64,000 bases of DNA. Origin: Mesorhabditis belari (taxonomy: Eukaryota > Nematoda > Chromadorea > Rhabditida > Rhabditidae). Of this stretch, positions 32,637 to 44,030 are shown in pieces. The first letter of the stretch is position 1. Each line of letters begins with the position of its first letter. The notes under the pieces are model-generated. The model did not search any database, had not been told where the DNA came from, and saw only the letters and a program-made list of their open reading frames with translations. Made by a program: the position numbers and the translations under genes. The stretch lies in assembly GCA_958450365.1 (NCBI GenBank), contig CAUEEP010000167.1:124001-188000 (forward strand). The letters are read 5' to 3'.

Positions 32637-35600
32637 TTAACTCTTTCTGTCAATTCCATATGTAAACCTGATAATTTTGAATCGTCGAAGTAATCGCAAA
32701 GTCGCAATTCGATATGGTTTAATCATCCACAAAATCGAAGTTGTACTTAAAAAAGTGTGCAAACAGAAAAGACCCAATAAAATGTGGGCTATCACTAAAT
32801 GAAAATGATATGATTTGTTGTAGTCACGTTTTTTCTTGAACTTGCAGCTAAATATCATTAAATTTGTGAGAAGGTGAAAAAAATGGAGTGACCTACAGGG
32901 TGTCCAATAAAAAACGTTTTCAAACCGGAATTTCTCAGAATTTCTGAATTAGAATTGGAAGTGGTCTCTGTGGTATCATAATAAATCATTTGTGCTCTAA
33001 AATTTTTCATATTTTTTCACGAAAACACTATCACTCGATAGGAATATCATGAGATTATGGGTGCCACCATGGTCACCACCATGAGACCATCAATGGGGTA
33101 AAATTTTTCCCACAAATCGGAGACTTTCTACTTGCATTGTGGTGTTATATTAGATCTTTATTTTATTTTATTAGATAAACAGATTCTTAGTCTGGAACAT
33201 GCACTAACCTCTCATGCATAAGACCCTTTCAACTCACCGTCTCTAAAGAGAGGTTTAGTTTTTCCAAGGAAATTTTAATCAAGAAACTGTTTGATTAATA
33301 ATCTTAGTTTACAGACATGTCCATTTTCGAGTTTTGGCGGCCGGGTCGGGTCAGCGGGTCGGGTCAGCGGGTCGGATCAGCGGGTCGGATCAGCGGGTCG
33401 GGTCAGCGGGTCCGATCAGCGGGTCGGATCAGCGGGTCGGGTCAAGCTCAAAATTTTTGCCGGTTCGGGTCAAAATATCAATGCAAATTTACCAAATGTT
33501 TTTCAAGAAATGTTATTAACATAGGTATTTATTCAAACGCAACAATGAAATAGGCAAACAAAAATTAACAACAACAAATTACTTATCAATAACTGCTCGA
33601 ATAACTACAATCCGATCCATAGGAAACAAATTCACTAGTGCTATTAGAAAAATCACTGCTTGAATCCGATCCTTTTTCGATGTGTAACTCTGTAGCAGCT
33701 ATCTTCAGAGCCGAGCGATACCCATAACGAGTCTCCAGCGAAGTTGGCCAAACTCTACAGATTTGAAGCCAGTTAGAAGTGTTTGTAGTGTGACAGTTCG
33801 TCATTTTTGTAGTTTATAGTGTCCATGTTCATCGCAGTTTAGAAAAGATAGTTGGCATTAGTCCAACAAAGCCGGGTTGCGGTTCGGGTCAGCGGGTCAC
33901 TTTTGACCCGACCCGATCCGACCCGACCCGCTGCCCATGTCTAGTTTACATATTAGCTCTAATATAACACCACAATGCAAGTAGAAAGTCTCCGATTTAT
34001 GGGAAAAATTTTACCCTATTGATGGTCTCATGGTGGTGACCATGGTGGCACCCATAATCTCATGAGATCCTAATTGAGTGATGGTGTTTTCATGAAAAAA
34101 TATGAAAAATTTTAGAGCACAAATGATTTACTATGACACCGCATCACTTCTAGCTACTAGAAATTCGGAGAAATTCCGATTTGGAAACGTTTTTTTATTG
34201 GACACCCTGTATAGTTCTCACAAAACTTTTTAACTTACAAGGCACCAATGAATTGGAAGCCACACCGGTTCGATGCACTTGAACGTAAAACATTCCAATC
34301 AAAGCGGGCAGATAGAACAGAATTCCGGGAATGGCTACCTGTAATCTAGCTTTGACCTTAACTATTAGGTTGGTCGAGAAGTTTTTAGACACTTTTTCCT
34401 ACTAGCGTTTATAAATGAAAAATTCATCAATTGTTCTACAATTGGCTCTACATAGAAAATGTTTATTATTCATTTTTCTAGCTTTTCAAAACAATTTAGG
34501 TCCTTTTCCAAGCAAAATTCGAGTGCAAAAACTCGTTTTTCATCAAATTCGTTAAAAAGCTCTACAAAGAAACCGGCTGAACAGATTATCCTGAAAATTC
34601 GACTATATACCTAACCTTTTGCGCTTTATCTTTTATATATTAACAGTAACATAGGTTTCTGTGGACCAAAGCGCCTAAATTGCATCTTCGGTTTGTCGCC
34701 TTTTTTGAAAACCCGATTTCGCGCTCCCATAAAAAACTGTAGGCAAAATATTTTCATAAAATTCGAACGTTATTATAAAGAAAAATAGTAGGCCTTTCTA
34801 ATGAAAAGATAGTAATACTAATAGTATAATAAAAATAGTAAGCCTTTGACCAATTGTAGATCAATTGGTGTATTTGTCATTTATAAACCTTTTGCATTGG
34901 GTTGTCCAGTTATGAATGCGCGTTTTTACTATTTTGTAAATTTCTCAAGATATCGAACAGATGTATATGAGGGTTATATATCATTCGAAAGCTGAAGATC
35001 TCCTCTACATTTTGGAATAAAAAAGTTTTTGAATTCATTCAACTTTTTGGGAAATTGACTGCACAAAGGGAGAGGTCGTTTTCAAAAAAACCCATTTCAG
35101 CTTAGCTATTCCTCAAGTTTTATGGTGTAAAATAACCGCCCAGAAAAGAATAGAAAAGTAAAGATGCTCTGAAATTGTTATATTTAAAAAAAAGTTGTAT
35201 TGATATATCTATTAGGCAAACATCAAACGGTTAACTCAATTTGAGCGGAGCCAAAACTTGATCCAAAGGCACCCTTCCATTTTTTGGCCACCTCTTCTTC
35301 TGTGCAGTCAATTTGCCCAAAAGCTGAACAAATTCAAAAACTTCAAAAAAAGGAGATCTTCAGCTTTCGAATAATACTCATATGTATCTTTTTCTTGCTT
35401 TCAGTATCTTGAGAAATTTACAAAATATTAAAAAACGCGCATTGATAACTGGACAACCCAATAGAAAGAAGTATCTAAAGACTTATGAGCCAACCTAATA
35501 CTATTAGGGTGGTGCAAAAGAAACTGCCGATGGGTATCAGCTCTAATTTATCAGAAACGAGCGATGCTAACGGCATTATTTTTTTAATGTTTTATTCGCA

Positions 35601-37785
35601 TATTTGTTTGCTACGAGCAGCATTACTGTTTAACTTCAAAATTGGAAAGTCTACTGCCGAATCGCATCGTTCTCTCTGTGCTGCTTTCGGAGATGGCAGT
35701 TTTTCTCTCAGGCAGTGTCAGACTTGGTTTCAACGGCTCCGAGAGGGAGACGAGACTTTGGAAGATTACGAGCACGGTTCGAGGCCAGAAGTCGTGAACG
35801 AAGCCAAGCTGAGGGACGTTATTCAGGCCGATCCATGCCAATCTGCTCAAGATCTTGCGAAAATATTCCATTATGATCATGTCACCATCGAACGCCATCG
35901 TTTTTTAAATTTACCGTCAAATCGGCAGTTTCTTTTGCACCACCCTAATAGACCTGGTCAATTTTGGTTTAGGCGACACTAGGTGCATAATGGAAATTCA
36001 CGTTTTTAACACCAACTTTTTTAAGAGCATTTGATAGCATTTAAAAGCTCCATCCGATGATGGGAAGTACTCTTGAAAAAGTTGATTTTAAAGGGATCAA
36101 TGTGTGTTTTTTCAATAAATCACGTTCAGAACGAAAATTGAAAAGTTCACTAACCTGAAGTACTAGTGATTTCAACAGCATTTGATGTATTTCAAATGTG
36201 TGCTGGCTTAGTTTCCCACGAAGTTTCTGTTTTCAAAGTCTATTTGACTGTCATTTGATTATTTACTTTTAAAACATGTAAAATTGTGTAAATGACCCAA
36301 GCAACGACGAGAAACACGATACAATTACCGGTGCACAATGAGTAGAAAACATAAGCATTGTATGGATTCAAATCGGGCTCTAGAAGCACATAATTGGGCA
36401 AAGTGAGAAGATTTGAGTAGGCTGGGTAGTTCTAAAATGAGAATAGCATTTGATCAAGAAATAATTTGTGATCTCAATCACAATGTGGTTGGGTAAATTA
36501 TGAATTAGAATTACACCTGCTTACCAAGAAGTCCAACAGAACGACTAAAAGTCTAGTTTATGCATAGAGGTCTTGTAGTTTGTGTCAAGTTTTCGTTAAA
36601 GAGGTAGTTGCAACAAAATTTGGAACAAAATGCTTTAAATCGCCCGTTTTCTCAAGAGTTTTTTTGAAATAAAAGCACTTAAGATTTCGTAAAAAGCCAA
36701 GCCACACTAAAGTAATGCATAAGTTCAGCGTTTTGTTCAGTTAGTTTTAAATTTAAAATTACATGTGACAAGACTTTCGCTAGAGCTAACTTTGCAACTT
36801 GCTAACTTGAAACAACTTTGTTCAATTTCCCAAAGGTTTTTGGATTGTTCAAACCTCGAGAATATAAGCATCAGTTCTCTCTCGTGGAGTGTACGCCATA
36901 AACATCAGATACAAATCCAAAACCGAGCTCCCAACATGCATAAAAATGGTGATCGCTTTACAAATTCTGAAGCTAGCTGTAGAAAATTGAACTAAATGTG
37001 TTAACAATTTTCTTTGTTCCAATTTTCCAGCCGAGTCCAATATGATCATTCGATACAAGAAGGCGTCCAGCATTGAAATTGAGACATTAATCGTCACAAA
37101 GACAACCAGCATCTAGGTGAACTGATAGAAAATAAAACCTAGAATGTACAAACATATGAGAACCATCCATTATCAGGCAAATGTGGTATTAAGTAGCAAG
37201 TACCAGCCGCCGTAGTTGTAGCCCCAATAAGTGGAATGAATAGCTGGGGTTCGAGAAAGAAAGTGATTAAGATGTCACTGAGCGTTGTCCATGCCTGGAA
37301 GTTCGTGAATTTATGAACAAACACATTACAGTGATAATTGTGGGTACTTATTAGAAGGTTTTTGAGTTTTGGACGTTTAAAGTTCTATAAAATTGTGATT
37401 TTTGAGTTTCTGATTAAAGTATCAAAGTAAAGTGTTTAAAATGAGCCATAAATTCTACCAAAAAAGTTTCATATGGATTTGTTAACTCTAGACAGAGCTA
37501 TGCATTAAAGAAAAAGTGCCCGTAATTCTTGGACACCCTGTAGATAAGAAAAAAGAAATTTACGTAAAGCCGAAAGATCGAATGCCTAAATATCTACTGA
37601 TCATTTGAACGAACCCAAAAATGAAAGAGAATCCACTTGTAGACTCCCATCTCTGCCGGTGTCTTCTTCCAAATGATATATCCAGCGTAGAAAGTAAACG
37701 GCAATGTACACAACATAAAGATATAAAACATTCGTAACCAAAAATAAATCTCAAAATCGATATTTTCACCCCAAATATTGATCAT
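32637..37785 (-). CDS. 7TM chemoreceptor, SRH family
   Basis: Putative chemosensory receptor. Main exons: 37615-37785, 37154-37294, the third and fourth within about 36865-37112 (split by a probable 39-bp intron), about 36287-36431, 36155-36235, 34239-34338 and 32637-32794. Start MINIWGENIDFEIYFW. YIIWKKTPAEMGVYKW matches the SRH TM1/TM2 signature (IxxKTPxxMxxxKW); LSDILITFFLEPQLFIPLIG is TM2; KLRGKLSQHTFEIHQMLLKS precedes TM6; HTFLSTTSILWMIKPYR is the typical TM7 end. Junction phases agree where checked. The intron between the TM5-side exon and the TM6 exon spans about 1.8 kb and holds three MITEs; the next, about 1.4 kb, holds a fold-back MITE with a hAT-like element inside. All coding exons seem intact. 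Confidence 0.8.
33313..33941. mobile_element. hAT-like non-autonomous element with 8-bp target duplication
   Basis: Ends AGACATG... and ...CATGTC, flanked by TAGTTTAC at 33305-33312 and again at 33942-33949. Just inside both ends lie arrays of GGGTC(G/A)G words (left 33345-33450; right 33865-33935), which are inverted with respect to each other. Short ends, an 8-bp duplication and sub-terminal hexamer arrays are typical of hAT elements. No transposase frame: non-autonomous. Confidence 0.75.
33343..33448 (+). repeat. Tandem GGGTCGG(A/G)TCAGC repeat
   Basis: About eight copies of a 12-13-bp unit, GGGTCGGRTCAGC, very GC-rich against an AT-rich background. They form the sub-terminal array of the hAT-like element. 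Confidence 0.9.
34363..35500. mobile_element. Mariner-type MITE, TTAGGTTGG ends, host of nested MITE
   Basis: Left end TTAGGTTGGTCGAGAAGTTT with complement of the right end TTAGGTTGGCTCATAAGTCT; TA outside both. It contains the shared internal module at 34585-34675 and, at 34894-35463, a complete second element. Confidence 0.8.
34894..35463. mobile_element. Palindromic element nested in the MITE at 34363-35500
   Basis: ATTGGGTTGTCCAGTTAT(G/C)AATGCGCG at the left is matched by the complement at 35435-35463. The fold-back continues inward (CAAGATATCGAACAGATGTA against TATGTATCTTTTTCTTGC...TATCTTGAG). No TA pair is evident at the left. Confidence 0.8.
35503..35950 (+). mobile_element. Mariner deletion derivative keeping only the HTH half
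   Basis: Ends TTAGGGTGGTGCAAAAGAAA and exact complement, TA on both sides, and only one nucleotide or so from the previous element. The open frame 35485-35982 runs through the entire element and encodes the N-terminal mariner DNA-binding region: FNFKIGKSTAESHRSLCAAF, WFQRLREGDETLEDYEHGSR and LAKIFHYDHVTIERH. The catalytic domain is absent. Confidence 0.85.
37370..37547. repeat. Half-element shared with 8905-9066, ends GGACACCCTGTAG
   Basis: It aligns along its length with 8905-9066. The right end is a mariner-type terminal repeat. It lies within the first intron of the SRH-type receptor. Confidence 0.65.
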
Positions 37786-38600
37786 TATTAAAGAATTTGA
37801 AAGAAAAGTTTTCTTTCAGAGTTTTTTCTTGCAGAGTTCACCTGTGTGTAGTCTTTGTTCATAGAAAAATCTCTCATTACACCTGACAAACACGGCTCAT
37901 AGAGTTTTTTTTGTTCTTTTCTAAGCAAACTTTTTGTTTCAACAGTCTATTCAGCAGCAGCTCTTATGATTTTAGTTAGTTTATAGCAATGAGTCTTGCA
38001 GTTTCATTCACACTCTCTTGGACGATCGAGAAAGCACAACTCTCCCTGTTGACAATCACTGTACTGCTTGAAGGGTTTCTGATAGTTTTTGAATGATTTG
38101 TATAAACACAGTAATAAATAAAACAGTCGATCAGAGAACAATTCTTTTTCTCTGGAACAGCTTTAACAGTAATTCTTTGAAGTCCACATATCTCTTTCAA
38201 ATATTGAGTTTTACTCATTGCCTCCAAGGCAATTTTTTAATAAAAACAGATAAAGACAGGCAGATCTTTTAAATGAAAATCATAGTTGGCTTTTAGTGAG
38301 GCCTTGTAATTTGTTATTGTTTTGCCTGTTATTGCCTTCTTATTGTGGGATACAATACTATTAGAAAAATGCTTTTTGAGAGCTGCTAAACATCTCATGT
38401 CTGATATTGTCATCTCACGGAAAAGTCTCTGCCCTATCGATTTGGTTACTCACCGAAACATATCGAAAATATTTACGCAAAAAGCTCAAAGTGATTCTTT
38501 GAGCCTCTGCCTCTCTGCCACCAAAGGATCACTCGGTCATTTCGGTGATTCGCTTGAATGAAATTTCGTAGTGAAACCAGCAATTTTTGTGAAAATGTAT
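37786..38600. other. Upstream region of SRH-type receptor
   Basis: No convincing exon. A minus-strand frame at 37976-38227 begins with two in-frame ATGs and has AVPEKKNCSLIDCFIYYCVY but resembles nothing I know and has no flanking splice support. Confidence 0.35.
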
Positions 38601-38654
38601 TTGCAAATGTTTTGTCAAAATGAACAGCTCTTCAATCTTTTATCTATTAGATTA

Positions 38655-38865
38655 TCTAAGATGTCCAAAATTGGGTCGCCAAGTTTTTCGAGTCACAGCC
38701 GGCTGAGTTTCTCAAGAGCGGCATCAATTCTTTGCGCAAAAGATGGCAAGAAGCAATCAATAATAATGGTGAATATACTTTGGATTAAACTGTGTTGTTT
38801 CTGTTTTTAAGGTAAATTTTGTCGACTACTAAAACGCTCGTTTATATCCGAACAACCTGATATTT
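38655..38865 (+). mobile_element. 3' end of a mariner transposon
   Basis: The frame 38661-38789 reads DVQNWVAKFFESQPAEFLKS, then LRKRWQEAINNNGEYTLD and a stop: the mariner transposase C-terminus. About 40 bp beyond lies a probable right end, CGTTTATATCCGAACAACCTGATA. No left part or catalytic residues were found. Confidence 0.75.
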
Positions 38866-39206
38866 TTTTTCGCATTAGCAATTGAATTCCAATCACTTTG
38901 ATACTAAAAGTAAAAACAGACAAAAAGAGGCTAATAAAGGGAATCAGCTTCAATTTTTCTGATTGTGAGTGACCATTTGAGTGGAGATGAGAACCTTGCC
39001 GAGAACTCCCTGCACAGAGCCCTGAAACTGGATAGTTTGTATTTTTCCAACAAAATCTTAATTCTTATTTGAATTGTTAATTGATTTGGTTTAACAAAAT
39101 CCAGGTTACATCCGAGTCCAAGTCCTAAATCAAAGTCAGATTCAGGTCAAAAATAAAGATTTCGGTTTCCTGTTATTCTCGCTTTTCACTATTACACTGT
39201 TTGACA

Positions 39207-39862
39207 TATTGGTTTGGCCGGAAAGTCTTGTCCTCTTGGAAATTTTCATTTATAAATGAATAATTAGCCGATCAACGTATGGCTTGCTTTAAATAAAAAA
39301 TTAACTATTACATTTAGCTCTTTTAGGCAAATTTGAGTTCCCTTTGAAGCAAATCCGAGAAGGAATTTTTGTTCTTTCTAAAATCCTTGCAATGGACCTA
39401 GAATGAAAACGGTTTGGTGAAATGTTATGAAAATTTGTCTATCTGCCTAACTTTTCATTCTCTATCTTTTGTGTTTTGACACCAAAATAGATTTCTGTGC
39501 TGAGTAGGATTCTGCAAAGGATTCGAAGAGCCTAGAAAAGAGCACCAAAGAAAAGTTTGCTTAAAACTAAAACTAGCTCGCATTTCAAGACTCGATAAAT
39601 AAATCAACGATCCCCTAGTAAAGTAAAGTAAAGTAAATGCTCGAAAAAGCCGAGTTCAAAGTCTCAGCTCATGGAGAAAGATTATCGTAATCTCTAAAAC
39701 GATTTCCTAATCTAGAATATCAGAATTTCTTACAGAGCACTTTGTAAATAAATAATAGAAGTTTCTGATAAAACAAAACATAGATCCATTAGTTCATTAT
39801 TTATTTCAAAAAAATAACCTTTAAAAAAGACTAAGCGAACAAGACTTTCCGGCCAACCTGAG
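39207..39862. mobile_element. Mariner-type MITE, (T)GGTTTGGCCGGAAAGTCTTG ends
   Basis: The left end at 39211 and the complement of the right end at 39840-39861 share GGCCGGAAAGTCTTGT. The internal module is present at 39425-39505. The element ends only about 13 bp beyond the SRX-type stop codon. A diverged right half of the same family is at 61000-61110. Confidence 0.8.
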
Positions 39863-39874
39863 ATCGCCGCTATT

Positions 39875-42800
39875 TCAATTGAGATTTCTTGTCGTCCTTG
39901 TCCTCAACTCCTCAAATTCACTCACTTTTCTTTCCATTAATTGAGCATTTGAGAGGCTAACGGTCGTAATACTATTTCTCGGCATTTTCTTCTCACGTAA
40001 TAGCACCACATAGAAAATGCTGAAAGCAAATGCTTTTAATGGCAAATTGGTAATCTAAGACATCAATAGCTACCATGGAATGAGCGTCGAAATAAGCCAA
40101 AGGGCAGTGAAAAGAATAAAAGTGGCAAATGTGGAGAAGTGAATGTCTTCGCCCATATATGTCGTCAAAATCGAGGTGGTCATGATGAGACCGGCGATCA
40201 GATTCGTGATCATCTACAAAATGATTTATAGGTAAGTCGATTTCTGTTTAAAAGTTTCTTCAGCTTTCAAGTGATCCCACTTGTGTGGCCAATCTCATTT
40301 CTCGTCGAATCTGCATCGCTTGATGATTGCTCACGCTTGAACGAGCATTCTTCAGATTTCGTAGTCGTTTCCTCATCAAATAGAAAACGGAACAATCGAG
40401 AAATGTTTGGAGTGGAACGATTGTGTAGCAAGGAAGTACCTTAGAACAGAATCAATATATATGTCGTAGCCGATTATGAATGAAATTTTTTTGTAAATCT
40501 TTCTAGTAGAGCAACCCTTTAATGTATGAGGACAATATTATATCATCCTGTAGCGAATTAAATTCTGCGTCGATTGGTATCAAATTTGTGAGTTTACGTC
40601 AAAAATTACCGGCGCTACAATGTTTCATTCAAAATCGGCGGGACCCCCGTAGCCGATTATGAATTTCAGCCGATTATGAATGAGTGGGTCTAGGAGCGTC
40701 CAACCATCAAGTATTTGGTATCATTCAACGCAGAATCATTAATAATTATGTTAAATTTTTTAAATTAGAAAGATTTGATAAAAAGAAAAAAAATTTAGAA
40801 CAAAAAACTGTTTGTTCAAGAGGAAACTTTGAGGCCCCATTTCTGATTTTAAAAATTTAACATAATTATTAATGATTCTGCGTTGAATGATACCAAATAC
40901 TTGATGGTTGGACGCGTCCGGGACCCGCTCATTCATAATCGGCTACGACATATAAACACAATCAAACACTGCAAAGGGTTGCTCTGTGAGTTTAAAACAA
41001 TAAAGTTGTCTTCATTAGAATCAAGTTCATTAGAATTCACGGGATAAGTCAAAACGCGACTTAACGGCTTTAAAATTTGATGGGATGCTACCAATTATCA
41101 ACCAAATCTACTTGATGACTTGGGCAACAAAATCAATCCAACCAATCTATTGTCATAAGAGATCTAATTGCCTTTATCATATCAAAAACCCTCTGTTTAA
41201 ACATTATCATTTGTATATTTTTTCACAAACCAATGGCTCACCTGTGTTATATAAATCATCATTTGTCCACACTCGCCATCTTCCACATAAAATGTATTCG
41301 CTAGATAGGCCACGAAAATACAGTGACAACCAGCTGAAATTCGAAAGCATTTCCTTACGATTTTTCACTTACGAACAGCAAAGGCGATGGCAGTCATTAG
41401 TGGGTAAATGAACATCAGAAAATATTGCAAAGGCTTCGTTTTCTCAAATGTTTTATAAAAGTGTCCTTCAAATGCGAGAGCACAGAAACGGTTGAGGCCG
41501 AGAAAGAGCTGAATTGTTTTGTTTAGTTTCATAAAAACCGGTTGCTGGTGCTTCTAAAAACGTTATTTGCTTATTATTCTACAATGCATTTTAGGTTAAT
41601 AAGAGCACTCCATAACTTTTTATCTAGTAAATGGTCGCGTCCGTTTCCTTCCTATTTGCGTTGCTATTTTGCAAGTAACGAAGCTCAACCTACTGAGTAT
41701 AACTGAGCACTGATTGACAAGCAATTAAAACTCTACAACAAGCATACAAACCTTTGGCGGAAATCCTATGGAGATTGCTGTGAATGCAGCTCCTGCAATG
41801 ATATTATCCAGCCATGGAACAGACTCATTGACATGCCTAAATCACTGATATCTTTGATCGTTTAGAACTAGACTGACCAGATAGCTGATGGAACAGCCCA
41901 GATCACATGGCTTGCGTTAATGATGATAAAATTGGATAAATCGATGAAAGCATAGTGTTCGATGATACCTGAAAGTTTGTTGATTGAGGTAAAGCTGTTT
42001 TGATGACCTTTTAAAATCGAGTTCTTTCTGACGACAAAAAGGCCGGTGACACCGAAAGCGACTCCCATTAAGCCGAACTGCAATTGATGGATTTTTAGCT
42101 GAGACCAATTTGGTGATGCCTCAGCTCAACAAAAAGCCAGTTTTTCAAAAAATCTATAAATTGTCATTTAAAGAAAACGGTTGAATGGATCTTCCTGAAA
42201 ATTTGGTAACTTATGTAACTAAGTGTGCTCTATCTTTTTTAGGTAGACGGTAAAGGAGGTTAATGTGGAAGAAACTGTTCAAACAATCAGGCGGACTCTG
42301 CCACTTTGACTAGCTGTGTTTGAAAGTCCATAGACTTCACAAAAGAAAAGCTTTGTGGAATCTCTTAAAAGTTATTTTGTAGAGAAATACTGGGATCTCT
42401 TGATGAAACAAAACCTGTATTTAAAGAAAGCTTTATGCATATAAAAGTGTCTTTGAAGTTTGGCGCCACTTCATTCTCCCTGAGCCTAAGCAAAATTAAC
42501 AAAATCCTCTTGTTTTTTGATTAATAACAAGACAATCACAAAGTTTAAAGCTTTCAGCCCCGTCTGATTATTGGTTGTTTTTGTCTTTCATTCTCTAGAT
42601 CCCCAGAAAATTCTCTAGAACTCTAGATATCTTCTGGCAGACAACTTTGCTGCTGGTATCCAGGTATTCTCCCAAAAAGACAAGTCCACTAAAGTGATTA
42701 CAAATGCTACTCTGCTTGCTCTCAGTTGTTTGTTGTCCCTAGGATAAGAAATAAGAAGATCCTCTAGAAAAACCCTAAGAGAAGCCGAAGAAAATCAAGA

Positions 42801-43013
42801 AACAACCCGCTTAATTCGTTTCAACCTTGAGTCTTTTTCAGCTGGCTTTCGTTTCGAAGGATGTAGAATTTGTGGCAAAATTACTAGCAAATTACTCACG
42901 ACTTCCATAAACACCAAATCGAAGATGAACTCGATCGTGTTCGTTTTATAAATGTCCGGATTGGATACATCAATCAAGTCAGAATATAATCGTTTCGTAG
43001 TGAAGTTATCCAT
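39875..43013 (-). CDS. 7TM chemoreceptor, SRX-like
   Basis: Putative chemosensory receptor. Exons: 42917-43013 (start MDNFTTKRLYSDL), 41878-42077 (FGLMGVAFGVTGLFVVRKNS; contains a possible 39-bp intron), 41752-41836 (PWLDNIIAGAAFTAISIGF), 41374-41508 (LFLGLNRFCALAFEGHFYK, the TM3 NRFCA motif of SRX), about 41243-41336 (PGCHCIFVAY then EDGECG, the paired cysteines), about 40265-40440 (VLPCYTIVPLQTFLDCSVFY, TM5), about 40070-40213 (ITNLIAGLIMTTSI, TM6) and a last exon to 39875 (HAFAFSIFYVVLLREKKMPR, TM7 end). Phases agree where checked. The intron at 40441-41242 holds a fold-back element and intron 1 a MITE relic. SRX is the best family fit; SRT is an alternative. Confidence 0.8.
40455..40955. 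repeat. Fold-back element with GTCGTAGCCGATTATGAATGA ends
   Basis: The left end (about 40462-40482) and the complement at 40929-40951 match. A second, inner inverted pair of about 85 bp runs over 40683-40760 and 40855-40935 (GTCCAACCATCAAGTATTTG, GGTATCATTCAACGCAGAAT). The short CGATTATGAAT unit also occurs tandemly at 40651-40682. It lies in an SRX-type intron. Confidence 0.85.
42110..42490. mobile_element. Diverged family-B MITE relic
   Basis: The right half matches family B: TGTGGAAGAAACTGTTCAAA, CACAAAAGAAAAGCTTTGTG and the end TTGGCGCCACTTCATTCTCC. The left end is degraded. It lies in intron 1 of the SRX-type receptor, with the module at 42185-42280. Confidence 0.7.
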
Positions 43014-43798
43014 CTCTTGAACAGCGATCGATCTCCAATTTAGACATAGTATTCTTCAACGTGTTGCAAAAGCTAAAAACATCTCAATTCTGTGTATCAA
43101 TTTCAAAAAGAAAAGAAATGTATCAATACTCAGAAAACTAATAAAATCGCGAGAAATCTCTCTCGGGAATTGAAGTCTTTGATCAATATTTTTTAAAAAC
43201 CAATTTACCAAGTTGACAATAGCTTTATTCGATTCGATTAACGAACAAATAAACACATATTGTAGCTGTAAACAAAGATTGAAGAATTAAAAACAGAAAG
43301 GAAATACTTTTGTAGAAAAAGTGAAATCCAATTTGTAAACTAAAAGCGGAACAATAGCCAAAGAAACGAGTGAACTTTAATCATCGCGGGAGCCAATATT
43401 CTTTTTGCAAATCTTTTTCTCTTTTGCGACAAGTTTTCGGAAACGGAAATTGGCCAACTAGAGAAATCTTTTTGGCTTATAAAGTACACGTTGATAAGGG
43501 TGAGAGTTTATTGGCTTTACTGTGTGTTTTTTCTGGGTAATAGAAAACATATGAAAGTATGGTTGCGTTGAATGCTAATTTTGAGCTTTCTCATTAAGGT
43601 GAATGAAAAGCAAAGAGTAATGGTGGAAGTGATAGAGCTTTGTAGTGATTGAAATAGGTTAGAAGGCATGAAGAGTGTTACTGATGAGTGAGAAGAATCT
43701 CTGTGATCTCAATTTATGGCAACACTTACGAGGGAATGGTACTAGGTCGCCGTGGCCTTTCCAAATAAAACCTATCGGATGCAATTTTTTTTGTGCTG

Positions 43799-43912
43799 GA
43801 GATAGCTAAAACTTGTTCAGCAAGTATCTCGCATTTTCCGAATCCGGTTTTAGTTTTTGCAGAACACATCGAAAATGCGAGATACTTGGTAAACAAGTTT
43901 TAGCTATACCCA
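43799..43912. repeat. Inverted repeat, 36-bp arms
   Basis: ATAGCTAAAACTTGTTCAGC at 43802 with GTATCTCGCATTTT is matched by AAAATGCGAGATAC and CAAGTTTTAGCTAT ending at 43910, with few mismatches and a loop of about 40 nt. Confidence 0.85.
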
Positions 43913-43939
43913 TTTAAAACCATCCTTAAATGCTTTTCA

Positions 43940-44030
43940 ACAGTGGTCGTGGTAGATTGGATTGTAGTACTGTCTACGAAACTATCAAAAATCTTTTGAC
44001 GTGAGTTCGAATCCTTTAGGTGACAAAGAG
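43940..44030 (+). other. tRNA-like relic
   Basis: GTGGTAGATTGGATTGTAGT resembles an A box and GAGTTCGAATCC is a perfect B box 40-50 nt later. No acceptor stem can be drawn. A tRNA-derived repeat (SINE-like) or pseudogene is likely. Confidence 0.35.

Larger units (their letters stand above)
32894..34211. mobile_element. Palindromic mariner-type element with a nested insertion
   Basis: Ends CAGGGTGTCCAATAAAAAAC with complement at 34190-34209 and TA on both sides. The arms are inverted repeats of about 260 bp (32896-33155 and 33950-34209), sharing words such as ATGGTCACCACCATGAGACC and CTTGCATTGTGGTGTTATAT. The loop contains the hAT-like element at 33313-33941. It lies in the last intron of the SRH-type receptor. 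Confidence 0.9.

Noticed and set aside
33291..33553. Frames rich in R-V-G-S-A-G repeats
   Set aside because: They are translations of the GGGTCGG tandem array of the hAT-like element in three registers, without start or splice context.
13051..40955. CRISPR array or prokaryotic operon signals
   Set aside because: The window is eukaryotic with spliced genes. The repeats seen are inverted or minisatellite, without regular unique spacers.
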